From Leifsonia xyli (GTDB taxonomy: Bacteria > Actinomycetota > Actinomycetes > Actinomycetales > Microbacteriaceae), in NCBI GenBank assembly GCA_001647635.1, contig CP014761.1:2418001-2482000 (forward strand): a DNA stretch of 64,000 nucleotides, given 5' to 3'. How positions within the stretch are numbered: the stretch's first letter is position 1; every line of letters starts with the position of its first letter. The notes under the pieces are model-generated. The model was given only the letters and a program-made list of their open reading frames with translations, was not told the origin of the DNA and made no database searches. This document shows, piece after piece, positions 8,042-17,844 of the stretch. The position numbers were made by a program, and so were the translations under genes.

Positions 8042-9636
8042 CTACATGAGCGACTTCTTCCCGTCGGTCCCGCCCGCCTTGAGCGCCGACTCCTCCGCAT
8101 CCAGGAAGGCGAGCACCGAGCGCACGGCCGGCTCCTGATACCGCCCCTCCGCCCGAGCCTCGAGCACCGCCTGCCGTTCGGCGACGATCATCGTCCGGCG
8201 CAGCTTGCGGTACTCCATCGGCAGGTCGGCACTCTCATCCGGGGACGGATTCTCGAGCGCGTCCGACAGAAACAGCGCGTTGATCCGCAACCGCTCGATC
8301 ACCCGTTCGTCCTCGTCGCCGGTGACCTGCGCCTCCAGCTGTTCCAGCCCCGCCGACTGCGCCTCCGCCAGCAGCCGCTGCATCTCGCTGGCCTCCTGGG
8401 CGAAGTCGGGCGGCGGCAACTTCAGCCGGCGGATCACCCACGGCAGCGCCAACCCTTCGAGCAATGTCGCCACCACCACGACGAACGCCAGGAACTGCAG
8501 GAACTGCCGGTGCGGCGTCACCGTCGGCAACAGGAACACGGCGGCCAGCGTCACCACCCCGCGGATGCCCGCGAACGACACCGCGATACCCGTCGGCCAG
8601 GACCATCCGCGTTCCCGCAGACGCTGCGGACCGTTGCGGTAGAGCCACGTCGTGCCGATCATCCACACGAAGCGCGCGAGGAAGATCGCCAGCAGGACGA
8701 CGATGCTGATCACGATCGTCTGCGGCACCGTGATGCCCGATGTGAACGCTCCGGTCAGGATCGACCGCAGTTCGAGCCCGATGAAGAGGAAGACCGCGTT
8801 CTCGAGCAGGAAGCTGATCGTGCGCCAGTTGATCGTCTCCGCGATCCGCGCCTCGGCCGTCTGGATCGTGGGGGAGCGGTAGCCGAGGTAGAGGCCCGCG
8901 ACGACCACCGCGAGCACCCCGGACCCGTGCAGCAGCTGCGACGGGATGAACGCCAGATACGGTGTGACGAGCGCCAGCGAGGTGTCCAGCACCGGCGACC
9001 GGAGCTGTTTGCGGATCATCGCCAGCAGCAGTCCCACACCCAGTCCCACGCCGACCCCCACGACGACCGCGAGGACGAAGTCCCCGCCGATCGCCCACGG
9101 GTTGACCACGCTGACGATGGCCGCGATGCTGGCGTTCAGCGCGACCAGCGCCGTCGCGTCGTTGAGCAGGCTCTCGCCTTCGAGGACGGTGATGAGTCGT
9201 CGTGGGAGCCGTGCCCGACCGGCGATCGCCTGAACCGCCACCGTGTCCGTCGGCGCCACGACCGCCCGAACGCGAAGGCCGCGGCCAGCGTGATCGCCGG
9301 CACAACCAGGAATGTCGCGAAGCCGACGACGATCACGGTGAATGCCACCAGTCCGACGGACAGCAGCAGGATGCCGTCGCGCCTGGCTCGCACATCCACG
9401 ATCGACGTCTGGATCGCGGCGGCGAACAGCAGCGGCGGCAGCAGCCCGAACAGGACCACCTCAGGCTCGAGCACCACCTCGGGGACACCGGGGATGAACG
9501 ACGCCGCCGCGCCGACGAAGACGAGCACGACGGGTGCCGACCAGCCCACCCTGCGGGACAGGCCGGTGACGGCGACCGTGACGACGACGAACGACACGAT
9601 CCAGACGATGGTGGCTACCGGATCCATGCTGTTCAT
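8042..9636 (-). pseudogene. CPA1-type Na+/H+ antiporter, single-base frameshift
   Basis: The N-terminal part (start ATG 9636) reads MNSMDPVATIVWIVSFVVV through AAAFAFG in one frame; the rest, starting VVAPTDTVAVQAIAGRARLP, is in another. Adding one G to the GGG run at 9267-9265 joins them into a 531-aa CPA1 exchanger with about 12 membrane helices, the conserved APTDTVA and LLNDATALV segments and a cytoplasmic C-terminal tail. The total length plus one base divides exactly by three. It would export Na+ in exchange for H+. Either a recent pseudogene or a sequence error; the second is preferred because four other genes show the same lesion. Confidence 0.85.
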
Positions 9637-9738
9637 GATGGCGGCAACGCAAGACCCGCGCCAAGATTTCCGCGAGGCCGTGGAGAACCCGTTCGCTGTC
9701 GGCGATGTGGACGATTCCGCCCTGTCGGCGGAGTGCAG

Positions 9739-10626
9739 TCAGGCCGCGTGGGACGCGCAGGAGCGCTGGCCGCAGTCCTCGCAGACGACGAGCTGCTCGC
9801 GGCACGAGAGGTCGGTGCAGTTGCGCATCCTGCTCGTCGGGCTGCCGCATCCTTCGCACCGGCCCAGCACGGCCGCATGGTCGCTGAACGTCATCGACCC
9901 GCGCCCGTCGAAGACGTAGAGCGACCCCTCCCACAGACCGTCGTCGCCGAACGCCTCGCCATAGCGGACGATACCGCCGTCCAGTTGGTAGACCTCCTGG
10001 AACCCGCGCGACAGCATAAGGGAGGAGAGCACCTCGCATCGGATTCCACCGGTGCAGTACGTGACGACGGGTCGATCCTTCAGGTGGTCGTACACGCCGC
10101 TGTCGAGCGCCTCCACGAACTCACGGGTGTTCGCCACGTCGGGGACCACCGCATCCTTGAACCGGCCGATCTCCGCCTCGAACCGGTTGCGGCCGTCGAA
10201 GAACACAAGGTCGTCTCGCTCGGCGGCGAGCGCGTGCAGCGCCCGGGGGTCGAGCCGGGAGCCGCCGCCCACGACACCGCGGTCGTCGACGCGGAGCTCG
10301 TCGGGGGCGCCGAACGACACGATCTCGTCGCGGACCTTCACCGTGAGCCGCGGGAAGTCGACGCTCGAATTGTCCGGATTGAGGCCGGAACCTTCGCTCC
10401 ACTTGACGTCGAGCTCGCGGAACGCTGCATACTCCTTCGTCACCCGCACGTAGCGCTTCAGAGAGCCGAGTTCGCCGCCGAGCGTGCCGTTGATCCCGTG
10501 CGGGGACAGGAGAATCCGGCCGCGCAGGTTGAGACGCTCGCAGAGCTCGCGCTGCCACAGCCGGACCGCCTCGGGGTCGGGGAGCGGGGCGAAGGCATAG
10601 AAGAGGAGCACTTTCGGGACGGCCAC
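9739..10626 (-). CDS. trhO: tRNA uridine(34) hydroxylase TrhO (rhodanese domain)
   Basis: 295-aa protein of the UPF0176 family, now known as TrhO, which makes 5-hydroxyuridine at tRNA position 34. An N-terminal ferredoxin-like domain ([24 protein letters not shown]) is followed by a rhodanese domain with the active-site loop CTGGIRCE (Cys191) and a C-terminal Cys-rich knuckle (four CxxC-like pairs). The GTG at 10626 is chosen because TACGAT ends 6 bases upstream and the family normally starts just before VLLFY; the frame remains open far upstream without homology. Confidence 0.9.
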   Translation of the reverse strand: MAVPKVLLFYAFAPLPDPEAVRLWQRELCERLNLRGRILLSPHGINGTLGGELGSLKRYVRVTKEYAAFRELDVKWSEGSGLNPDNSSVDFPRLTVKVRDEIVSFGAPDELRVDDRGVVGGGSRLDPRALHALAAERDDLVFFDGRNRFEAEIGRFKDAVVPDVANTREFVEALDSGVYDHLKDRPVVTYCTGGIRCEVLSSLMLSRGFQEVYQLDGGIVRYGEAFGDDGLWEGSLYVFDGRGSMTFSDHAAVLGRCEGCGSPTSRMRNCTDLSCREQLVVCEDCGQRSCASHAA

Positions 10627-10773
10627 CGCCTCATCGTAGGCGAGCCTTCCCGAGGGCCGATGATCGTAGGATCGTTGACCTGTGAGCGCCCGAAGGTTCG
10701 TTCGCCTGCCGTTCAGACTGGTGCGACAGTGTGAAGGCATTCGTGGGGCTCGCCCCTGACAGAAAGGCGGGTC

Positions 10774-11571
10774 GTGCGAACCCTCGTCATCATCCCGACG
10801 TACAACGAGCGCGAGAACATCGGCTCGATCGTCGGGCGCGTACGCGTGTCGGCACCGGATGCCGATGTGCTGATCGTCGACGACGGGTCGCCGGACGGGA
10901 CGGGTGAGCTGGCGGACGCGCTCGCCGCGACCGACGGCAACGTCCACGTGCTGCATCGCAGGGGTAAGGACGGACTCGGCGCCGCGTACCGCGCCGGCAT
11001 GACCTGGGCGCTCGACGCCGGTTACTCGGCGATCGTCGAGATGGATGCGGACGGCTCGCACCAGCCGGAGCAGCTTCCTCGTCTCCTCGATGCTCTCCGC
11101 GGCGGCTCGGACGAGGGTCCCGGCGCGGGCGATCTGCCGGGCGCCGACGTCGTGCTCGGCTCGCGTTGGGTCGAGGGAGGCGGAGTCGTCAACTGGCCCG
11201 CGCGGAGGCGGTTCATCTCGCGCGGAGGCAGCGCGTACTCCCGTCTCGCCCTGGGGCTTCCCGTGAAGGATGTGACGGGCGGGTATCGCGCCTTCACCGC
11301 CGACGCGCTCCGGGCACTGCAGTACGAACGCACCGACAGCCAGGGCTACTGCTTCCAGATCGACATGACGCGCCGCGCGTACGACGCCGGACTCTCGATC
11401 GTGGAGGTGCCGATCACGTTCGTCGAGCGGGAGCGCGGAGCGTCCAAGATGGGCGGCGGGATCGTCGTGGAGGCGATGGCTCGTGTCACGCTGTGGGGCC
11501 TGACCGGCCTCCCGCGCCGCTTCCGCAAGCGCGCGGCGCAGCGCCAGCTCGAGCCTGCTGCCCGGGCGTAG
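10774..11571 (+). CDS. ppm1: Polyprenol monophosphomannose synthase
   Basis: 265-aa family 2 glycosyltransferase of the DPM1 type that transfers mannose from GDP-mannose to polyprenyl phosphate, the donor for lipoglycans and protein mannosylation at the membrane. Seen are the N-terminal [18 protein letters not shown], the DxD-like [13 protein letters not shown], and the conserved [18 protein letters not shown] and SKMGGGI blocks. No membrane domain is fused, as is usual in actinobacteria where the acyltransferase/anchor is separate. GTG start with AAAGG upstream. Confidence 0.92.
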   Translation: MRTLVIIPTYNERENIGSIVGRVRVSAPDADVLIVDDGSPDGTGELADALAATDGNVHVLHRRGKDGLGAAYRAGMTWALDAGYSAIVEMDADGSHQPEQLPRLLDALRGGSDEGPGAGDLPGADVVLGSRWVEGGGVVNWPARRRFISRGGSAYSRLALGLPVKDVTGGYRAFTADALRALQYERTDSQGYCFQIDMTRRAYDAGLSIVEVPITFVERERGASKMGGGIVVEAMARVTLWGLTGLPRRFRKRAAQRQLEPAARA

Positions 11572-11607
11572 CCGGATTCGGTCACAGTGCGGGCGTAGCC
11601 TGGCGCC

Positions 11608-12138
11608 ATGGCACAGGATCCCCTCGAGCGCTTCGGCGCCGTCCCCCAGTTCACCGTGTCCAGCGACGATGTCGCGGACGGCCGTCCCCTCTCCCGCGAA
11701 CAGTGGGGCGCCGGCGGCGGAGGCGGCGACATCTCGCCGCAGCTGTCCTGGTCCGGCTTCCCCGCGGAGACGAAGAGCTTCGCCGTGACCATCCACGACC
11801 CGGATGCGCCCACCGGCTCGGGCTTCTGGCACTGGGCGGTCTACAACATCCCGGCGTCGGTGACCGAGCTGCCGTCCAACGCCGGAGCCGAGGGCGGCGC
11901 CAACCTGCCGCAGGGCGCCGCAATGCTCTCGAATGAGATGCGGTCGAAGAGCTTCACCGGAGCGGGTCCCCCTCCCGGAACCGGAACGCACCGCTACGAC
12001 ATCGTCGTGCACGCCCTCGACGTCGAGCATCTGGACCTGGACCCGGAGTCCACGCCCGCCGTGCTCGGCTTCAACGCGCACTTCCACTCACTGGGGCGCG
12101 CCGTCCTGGCCCCGATCGCGACCGCCGGCGACATCTAG
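11608..12138 (+). CDS. YbhB/YbcL family Raf kinase inhibitor-like protein (PEBP)
   Basis: 176 aa, phosphatidylethanolamine-binding fold. The anion-pocket motifs are visible: SPQLSW, the [13 protein letters not shown] block and the [11 protein letters not shown] segment. There is no signal peptide, so it is cytosolic. The biological role of bacterial PEBPs is poorly defined. Start ATG 11608 follows TAGCCT by exactly 6 bases (leaderless). It lies 36 bases after ppm1, probably transcribed separately. Confidence 0.88.
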   Translation: MAQDPLERFGAVPQFTVSSDDVADGRPLSREQWGAGGGGGDISPQLSWSGFPAETKSFAVTIHDPDAPTGSGFWHWAVYNIPASVTELPSNAGAEGGANLPQGAAMLSNEMRSKSFTGAGPPPGTGTHRYDIVVHALDVEHLDLDPESTPAVLGFNAHFHSLGRAVLAPIATAGDI

Positions 12139-12160
12139 AACCGCCCTCCCTTCGCCTATC

Positions 12161-12245
12161 GGCGTCAAGCACCAGCACGGCTCGACAGCGCACGGCTCGA
12201 GCACCAGCACCGCTCGACAGCGCTCGCCTGTCAGTGCTTGACGCC
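12161..12245. repeat. Inverted 12-bp repeat plus short tandem repeat
   Basis: GGCGTCAAGCAC (12161-12172) is perfectly inverted at 12234-12245, where it is the last four sense codons plus the next-gene end of lysE. Between the arms, 12169-12200 and 12201-12226 are near-identical direct copies starting GCACCAGCAC. No T-run follows either arm. It may serve as a convergent terminator or mark a small inverted duplication. Confidence 0.5.
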
Positions 12246-12869
12246 GGTGAAGGCGAGCACCCCTCCGAGCCCGATCATCAGCACGCCACCCGTCGCGCCC
12301 AGCCGCTCCACCCGCTTGGGCGACCGGCCGAACCACTGCCGCGCAGTGCCGGCCGCCAGCGCCCAGACGCTGTCGAAGATCAGCGCCAGCACGAGGAAGA
12401 CCACGCCCAGCTCGAACAGCTGCAGGGGGATCGCGCCTGCGTGATAGTCGACGAACTGCGGAAGCACGGCGACGAAGAACACCAGCGACTTCGGGTTCGT
12501 GAGGCCGACGACGAACCCTTCGCTCAGGATGCGCCAGCGGGACGTCCGCGGCGGGGTCGCCTCGTGCGTGACCGCCGTGTGGCGACGATGCCGGATCGCC
12601 TGCACCCCGAGGTACACGAGGTAGGCCGCACCCACGAACTTGATGATCGTGAAGAGCACCAGTGACTGCGCCACGATCGCTCCGATTCCGAGCGAGACGG
12701 CGACCACCAGCGGCAGCATCCCCAGCGCATTCCCGAGCACGCTCAGCAATCCACCGAGTCGGCCCAGCGCGAGCGACCGCCCGATCACGAACAGCACGCT
12801 CGGCCCCGGGATGACGATGAGGGCGAGCGACGCCAGCGCGAACGCGAGCAGGGAGGGGCCGGGGACCAT
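12231..12869 (-). CDS. LysE/RhtB family exporter
   Basis: 212-aa inner-membrane protein with about six helices. The N-terminal PGPSVLFVIGRSLALGRLGG block and the central VGLTNPKSLVFF are hallmarks of LysE/RhtB amino-acid and metabolite exporters. Substrate cannot be told. TACGCT ends 6 bases before the ATG (leaderless), and the start is only 31 bases from the divergent prpD start. Confidence 0.88.
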   Translation of the reverse strand: MVPGPSLLAFALASLALIVIPGPSVLFVIGRSLALGRLGGLLSVLGNALGMLPLVVAVSLGIGAIVAQSLVLFTIIKFVGAAYLVYLGVQAIRHRRHTAVTHEATPPRTSRWRILSEGFVVGLTNPKSLVFFVAVLPQFVDYHAGAIPLQLFELGVVFLVLALIFDSVWALAAGTARQWFGRSPKRVERLGATGGVLMIGLGGVLAFTGVKH

Positions 12870-12875
12870 GTGCCG

Positions 12876-12894
12876 AGCGTAGGGGAGGTAGGTT
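12876..12894. promoter_or_regulatory. Overlapping divergent leaderless promoters lysE / prpD
   Basis: Minus-strand TACGCT (12881-12876) and plus-strand TAGGTT (12889-12894) each end 6 bases from their start codons. With start codons only 31 bases apart, each -35 region must lie over the start of the opposite gene, so the two promoters are very likely mutually exclusive. Confidence 0.55.
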
Positions 12895-12900
12895 CGTTAC

Positions 12901-14472
12901 GTGAAGCTCCACAACGTCCGTGTGCACAGCAGCGAGGAGAACCTGGCTCGCCACGACCAGCTCGCCTGGAAGATCGCCGAGGTGGCGAGCGACCCGGTGG
13001 AGGTGGACGCCGACGTCACCGAGATGGTGATCAACCGGGTGATCGACAATGCCGCGGTGGCGGCCGCGTCGCTGACCCGGAAGCCGGTCGTCTCCGCCCG
13101 GTCGCAAGCGCTGGCGCACCCCATTCCGTCGCGCCAGCTCGAGGAGTTGACGGACTCCGTGCAGCATCCGCAGGACGGCTCGACCGTCTTCGGCGAGTGG
13201 CCCTCCACGCGCGTCTCTCCCGAGTGGGCGGCGTGGGCCAACGGCGTCGCGGTGAGGGAGCTCGACTTCCACGACACGTTCCTGGCCGCCGAGTACTCGC
13301 ACCCAGGAGACAACATCCCGCCGATCACCGCGGTCGCGCAGCACGCCGCGCGTGCGTACGGGCTCACCGGCCGCGATCTCATCCGGGGGATCGCCACCGG
13401 GTACGAGATCCAGATCGACCTTGCCCGCGCCATCAGCCTGCATCGACACAAGATCGACCACGTCGCGCACCTGGGACCCTCCGCCGCCGCCGGCATCGGC
13501 ACCCTGCTCGGCCTGCCCGCCGAGACGATCTTCCAGGCCGTCGGCCAGGCGCTGCACACGACCACCGCCACCCGGCAGTCGCGCAAGGGCGAGATCTCGA
13601 GCTGGAAGGCGCACGCGCCGGCGTTCGCAGGCAAGATGGCCGTGGAGGCCATCGACCGCGCGCTCCGCGGCGAGACCAGCCCCACTCCGATCTACGAGGG
13701 CGAGGACGGAGTGATCGCTTGGCTGCTCGACGGCAAGGACGCCTCCTACGAGGTGCCGCTCCCCGGCCGCGGCGAGGCGAAGCGCGCGATCCTCGACTCG
13801 TATACCAAGGAGCATTCCGCCGAGTACCAGGCTCAGGCGTGGATCGACCTCGCGCGCAGACTGCACCGCGATCACCCCGAGGTCGCCGACCCGTCGCGTG
13901 TGGAGAGCATCGTCATCCACACCTCTCACCACACGCACTACGTGATCGGCTCGGGAGCGAACGATCCCCAGAAGTACGACCCCACCGCATCGCGCGAGAC
14001 GCTGGATCACAGCATCCCGTACATCTTCACCGTGGCCCTGCAGGACGGCGGCTGGCACCACGTCGACTCCTACCTTCCCAGCCGCGCCGCGCGGCCCGAC
14101 ACGGTCGAGCTGTGGGGCAAGGTCACCACGACGGAGGACCCGGAGTGGACCCGTCGCTACCACTCGACCGATCCGGATGAGAAGGCGTTCGGGGGACGCG
14201 TCGTGATCCGGCTGGCCGACGGCCGCGTCATCGAGGACCAGATCGCCGTGGCGGACGCGCATCCGCTCGGGGCGCGCCCGTTCGCCCGCGACGACTACGT
14301 GGCGAAGTTCCGCACTCTCGCCGCCGGCGTCCTCGAGGAACCCGAGATCGACCGCTTCCTCGCCCTGGCGCAGCGCCTTCCCGAGTTGAACGCCGCGGAA
14401 CTCGGCGCTCTCACCATCACCGCCCGACCGGGACTGCTCGACGCGGTCCCTGCTCCGAGGGGACTGTTCTGA
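12901..14472 (+). CDS. prpD: 2-methylcitrate dehydratase PrpD (MmgE/PrpD family)
   Basis: 523 aa, the usual PrpD length. Dehydrates 2-methylcitrate to methylaconitate in the methylcitrate cycle that oxidises propionyl-CoA. Recognisable blocks include [44 protein letters not shown] and the C-terminal region with [11 protein letters not shown]. The GTG start at 12901 is preceded by TAGGTT at 6 bases, with no well-spaced Shine-Dalgarno. First gene of prpDBC; no PrpR-type regulator is adjacent. Confidence 0.92.
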   Translation: MKLHNVRVHSSEENLARHDQLAWKIAEVASDPVEVDADVTEMVINRVIDNAAVAAASLTRKPVVSARSQALAHPIPSRQLEELTDSVQHPQDGSTVFGEWPSTRVSPEWAAWANGVAVRELDFHDTFLAAEYSHPGDNIPPITAVAQHAARAYGLTGRDLIRGIATGYEIQIDLARAISLHRHKIDHVAHLGPSAAAGIGTLLGLPAETIFQAVGQALHTTTATRQSRKGEISSWKAHAPAFAGKMAVEAIDRALRGETSPTPIYEGEDGVIAWLLDGKDASYEVPLPGRGEAKRAILDSYTKEHSAEYQAQAWIDLARRLHRDHPEVADPSRVESIVIHTSHHTHYVIGSGANDPQKYDPTASRETLDHSIPYIFTVALQDGGWHHVDSYLPSRAARPDTVELWGKVTTTEDPEWTRRYHSTDPDEKAFGGRVVIRLADGRVIEDQIAVADAHPLGARPFARDDYVAKFRTLAAGVLEEPEIDRFLALAQRLPELNAAELGALTITARPGLLDAVPAPRGLF

Positions 14473-14475
14473 CCC

Positions 14476-15375
14476 ATGCTCTATTCCTCCATCCCGGCGC
14501 ACGAGAAGCGCGCCGCCTTCCGGGCCCGGCTGGCTTCGGGTGAGCTCATCCGGATGCCGGGTGCGTTCAACCCGCTCAGCGCGCGCCTGATCGAGCGCAA
14601 GGGCTTCGAAGGTGTCTACATATCCGGGGCCGTGCTGTCGGCCGAGCTCGGTCTCCCCGACATCGGCCTCACCACCCAGACGGAGGTCGCAGGCCGCTCG
14701 GCGCAGATCGCGCGGATGACCGACCTCCCGGCCCTTGTCGACGCGGACACCGGTTTCGGCGAGCCCATGAATGTGGCGCGGACGGTTCAGGTGCTCGAGG
14801 ACGCCGGGGTCGCCGGCCTGCACATCGAGGACCAGGTCAATCCCAAGCGCTGCGGCCACCTCGACGGAAAGCAGGTCGTCGACGAGGACACCGCGCTCAA
14901 GCGCATCCGCGCCGCGGTCGATGCTCGGCGCGACGCGAACCTGCTCATCATGGCGCGGACCGACATCCGTGCCGTCGAGGGTCTGCAGGCCTCGATCGAC
15001 CGCGCGAAGGCCCTGGTCGATGCAGGCGCCGACGCGCTCTTCCCCGAGGCGATGGCCGACCTGTCCGAGTTCGAGGCGGTGCGCGCCGCCGTGGATGTGC
15101 CGATCCTCGCCAACATGACCGAGTTCGGGAAGAGCGACCTCTTCACCGTCGACCAGTTGCGCGATGTCGGGGTCAACATCGTGATCTGGCCCGTCTCCCT
15201 GCTCCGCCTGGCGATGGGCGCGGCGGAGCGCGGGCTGGACCAGCTTCTCGCCGAGGGCACGCTGAAGCCGATGCTGGGCGAGATGCAACATCGCGCCGAC
15301 CTGTACGACCTGATTGACTACGAGGGCTACAACGCGTTCGACACCTCGGTCTACAACTTCGAGGTGCACCGCTAG
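14476..15375 (+). CDS. prpB: Methylisocitrate lyase
   Basis: 299-aa enzyme that cleaves 2-methylisocitrate to pyruvate and succinate. The catalytic loop KRCGH is at residues 124-128, the metal-binding DADTGFG at 89-95, and ARTDIRAVEG follows, all typical of PrpB. Starts 3 bases after the prpD stop, so translation is probably coupled. The C-terminal YEGYNAFDTSVYNF matches the family. Confidence 0.94.
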   Translation: MLYSSIPAHEKRAAFRARLASGELIRMPGAFNPLSARLIERKGFEGVYISGAVLSAELGLPDIGLTTQTEVAGRSAQIARMTDLPALVDADTGFGEPMNVARTVQVLEDAGVAGLHIEDQVNPKRCGHLDGKQVVDEDTALKRIRAAVDARRDANLLIMARTDIRAVEGLQASIDRAKALVDAGADALFPEAMADLSEFEAVRAAVDVPILANMTEFGKSDLFTVDQLRDVGVNIVIWPVSLLRLAMGAAERGLDQLLAEGTLKPMLGEMQHRADLYDLIDYEGYNAFDTSVYNFEVHR

Positions 15376-15432
15376 CCACCGCCGTGCGCGGAGGATCGGC
15401 GCGACCATTCCGACAGCAGCGAAGGAGCTCAG

Positions 15433-16560
15433 ATGTCCGACCCGGAGATCCACAAGGGACTGGCCGGAGTCGTCGTCGACACGACGACGATCTCTTCCGT
15501 GAACCCGCAGACCAACTCCCTTCTCTACCGTGGATACCCGGTCCAGGAGCTGGCCCGGTACTGCTCCTTCGAGGAGGTCGCCTACCTTCTTTGGCATGGC
15601 GAGCTCCCGACGCCCGACGACCTCGTCGCCTTCGAGTCGCTCGAGCGTTCGCTCCGTCGCCTGGACGACCGCACGCGCCGGGCGCTCGACGACATCCCCG
15701 TGTCGGCTCATCCGATGGACGCGCTCCGTACCGCGGTCAGTCAGCTGGGTGGACTCGACGCGACCCTCCAGCAGACGGACGGCATCCTGGACCGCGAGCT
15801 CAACGAGGGCCGCGCGATCTACCTGCTCGCCCAGCTTCCGACGATCGTCGCCTACATCCAACGCAGGAGCCGCGGGCTCGAGCCCGTGGAGCCGCGGGAC
15901 GACCTCGACTACTCGCGGAACTTCCTGTGGCTGACCTTCGGTGAGGTGCCCGACGACGTGGTCGTGGACGCGTTCCGTGTCTCGCTCGTCCTGTACGCGG
16001 AGCACTCCTTCAACGCCTCCACGTTCACCGCGCGCGTGATCGCGAGCACGCTGTCCGACGTCTATTCGGCGGTCACCGGTGCCATCGGCGCCCTCAAGGG
16101 TCCTCTGCACGGCGGAGCCAACGAGGCCGTCATGCACGCTTTCGACGAGATCGGGAGCGCCGATCGCGCGGCGGACTGGCTGGATGCCGCGCTCGCCGAG
16201 AAGCGCAAGATCATGGGGTTCGGCCACCGCGTCTACAAGAACGGCGACTCGCGGGTTCCGACCATGCGCGCTGCGCTCGTCACCCTGGTCGACCACTACG
16301 ACCGGCAGGATCTGCTCGACCTCTACGACGCCCTCGAGAACGCGATGGCCGAGCGGAAGAACATCAAGCCGAACCTCGACTACCCGTCCGGGCCCGCCTA
16401 CAACTTGATGGGCTTCGACACGGAGACGTTCACGCCGCTCTTCGCTGCGGCCCGAGTGGCCGGATGGACGGCGCACGTCTTCGAGCAGTACGCCGCCAAC
16501 TCGTTGATCCGCCCGCTCTCGCAGTACACCGGCCCGGAGGAGCGTCACCTGGAGCGCTGA
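15433..16560 (+). CDS. prpC: Bifunctional 2-methylcitrate synthase/citrate synthase
   Basis: 375 aa, type II-like short citrate synthase fold. Condenses propionyl-CoA with oxaloacetate, the entry step of the methylcitrate cycle. Catalytic His regions are visible in GPLHGGANEAVM and GFGHRVYK, and the Asp region in GFDTETFTPLFA. Its place as third gene of prpDBC favours methylcitrate synthase over housekeeping citrate synthase. Good Shine-Dalgarno GAAGGAG 7 bases before the ATG; the 57-base gap after prpB shows no clear terminator. Confidence 0.92.
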   Translation: MSDPEIHKGLAGVVVDTTTISSVNPQTNSLLYRGYPVQELARYCSFEEVAYLLWHGELPTPDDLVAFESLERSLRRLDDRTRRALDDIPVSAHPMDALRTAVSQLGGLDATLQQTDGILDRELNEGRAIYLLAQLPTIVAYIQRRSRGLEPVEPRDDLDYSRNFLWLTFGEVPDDVVVDAFRVSLVLYAEHSFNASTFTARVIASTLSDVYSAVTGAIGALKGPLHGGANEAVMHAFDEIGSADRAADWLDAALAEKRKIMGFGHRVYKNGDSRVPTMRAALVTLVDHYDRQDLLDLYDALENAMAERKNIKPNLDYPSGPAYNLMGFDTETFTPLFAAARVAGWTAHVFEQYAANSLIRPLSQYTGPEERHLER

Positions 16561-16595
16561 CGACGCTCCGGGCGACGCGCACCGGGCGCCGCGGC

Positions 16596-17780
16596 TCAGC
16601 GGTACAGCAGCAGCGCATCTCCCTGCCCGCCACCGCCGCACAACGCGACGGCGGCTCGTCCGGACCCCCGGCGGGCGAGCTCGTGAGCCGCGTGCCCAGC
16701 CAGGCGCGCCCCCGACGCCCCGATGGGGTGACCGAGCGCGATCGCGCCGCCGTGGATGTTCACCTTCGCCGGGTCGAGCCCGAGGTCGGACATCGACTGC
16801 AGCGCGACGGCGGCGAACGCCTCGTTGATCTCGATCACATCCAGTTCGGAGACGCTCCACCCTGCTCGCCGCAGCGCAGCGTCGATCGCCCGAGACGGCT
16901 GCGAGTGCAACGAGTTGTCGGGGCCGGCCACCTGGCCGCTCGCCCCGACGAGCGCCAGCCATTCGAGTCCGAGCCGCTCGGCGTTCTCGCGGCTGGTCAG
17001 CACGAGCGCTGCCGCGCCGTCGCTCAGCGGCGACGAGTTGCCCGCGGTCAGCGTTCCACCTTCCGCGAAGCTCGGCCGCAGACCGGCCAGTGTCTCGACA
17101 GTCGAGTCCGGGCGGACGCCCTCGTCGGTGCTGATGACGATCGGGTCGCCCTTGCGCTGCGGGATGCTGACCGGAGCGATCTCGTCGTCGAAGGTGCCGT
17201 CCGAGGCCGCCTTGCCGGCGCGTTGGTGTGAGCGCGCCGCGAACTCGTCCTGCGCCTCGCGACGCAGACCCAGCCGCTCCGTGTACTTCTCGGTGGATGC
17301 ACCCATCGACTCCCCGTCGAAGGCGTCGGTCAAACCGTCGTGGGCCGCCGAGTCGAGCGCCTGGATCGACCCGTAGTTCCACCCCTTCCGAGATCCTGGA
17401 AGGATGTGCGGCGCGTTCGTCATGGACTCCTGGCCGCCGGCGACGACGACCGTCGCCTCGCCCGTCCGGATCAGACGGGCCGCGTCGATGACCGCAGCCA
17501 GCCCGGAGAGGCAGACCTTGTTGATCGTCGTGGCGGGCACATCCCAGCCGATCCCCGCACCGATCGCCGTCTGCCGCGCCGGGTTCTGGCCGGCGCCCGC
17601 CTGGAGCACCTGCCCGAAGATCACCGTGTCCACATCGTCCGCCGCGACACCGGAGCGTTCGAGCGCCTGACGCACGGCGATCGTGCCGAGCTGGACGGCA
17701 CTCAGCGACGCGAGCGTCCCTTTGATCTTGCCGAGCGGCGTTCGGGCGGCGGACAGGATGACGACGTCGTCGGAACTCAT
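16596..17780 (-). CDS. Acetyl-CoA C-acetyltransferase (thiolase)
   Basis: 394-aa biosynthetic/degradative thiolase. Acylated Cys90 lies in NKVCLSGLAAV; the His and second Cys motifs GHPIGASG and CGGGGQG are near the C-terminus. It would interconvert acetoacetyl-CoA (or a 3-ketoacyl-CoA) and acetyl-CoA. Convergent with prpC, which may be functionally relevant because thiolysis of odd-chain acids yields propionyl-CoA. AAGGAG lies 6 bases before the ATG. Confidence 0.93.
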   Translation of the reverse strand: MSSDDVVILSAARTPLGKIKGTLASLSAVQLGTIAVRQALERSGVAADDVDTVIFGQVLQAGAGQNPARQTAIGAGIGWDVPATTINKVCLSGLAAVIDAARLIRTGEATVVVAGGQESMTNAPHILPGSRKGWNYGSIQALDSAAHDGLTDAFDGESMGASTEKYTERLGLRREAQDEFAARSHQRAGKAASDGTFDDEIAPVSIPQRKGDPIVISTDEGVRPDSTVETLAGLRPSFAEGGTLTAGNSSPLSDGAAALVLTSRENAERLGLEWLALVGASGQVAGPDNSLHSQPSRAIDAALRRAGWSVSELDVIEINEAFAAVALQSMSDLGLDPAKVNIHGGAIALGHPIGASGARLAGHAAHELARRGSGRAAVALCGGGGQGDALLLYR

Positions 17781-17844
17781 GGGCTACTCCTTCGTGCCTG
17801 GTCCCTCCATTCTCACACCCGGCGCACGGGTAGGCTTGGGGCTC

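Noticed and set aside
12161..12245. Insertion-sequence terminal repeats
   Set aside because: No transposase and only 60 bases between the arms; one arm is lysE coding sequence.
16561..16595. Terminator between prpC and thiolase
   Set aside because: GC-rich but no consistent stem was found in the 35-base gap.
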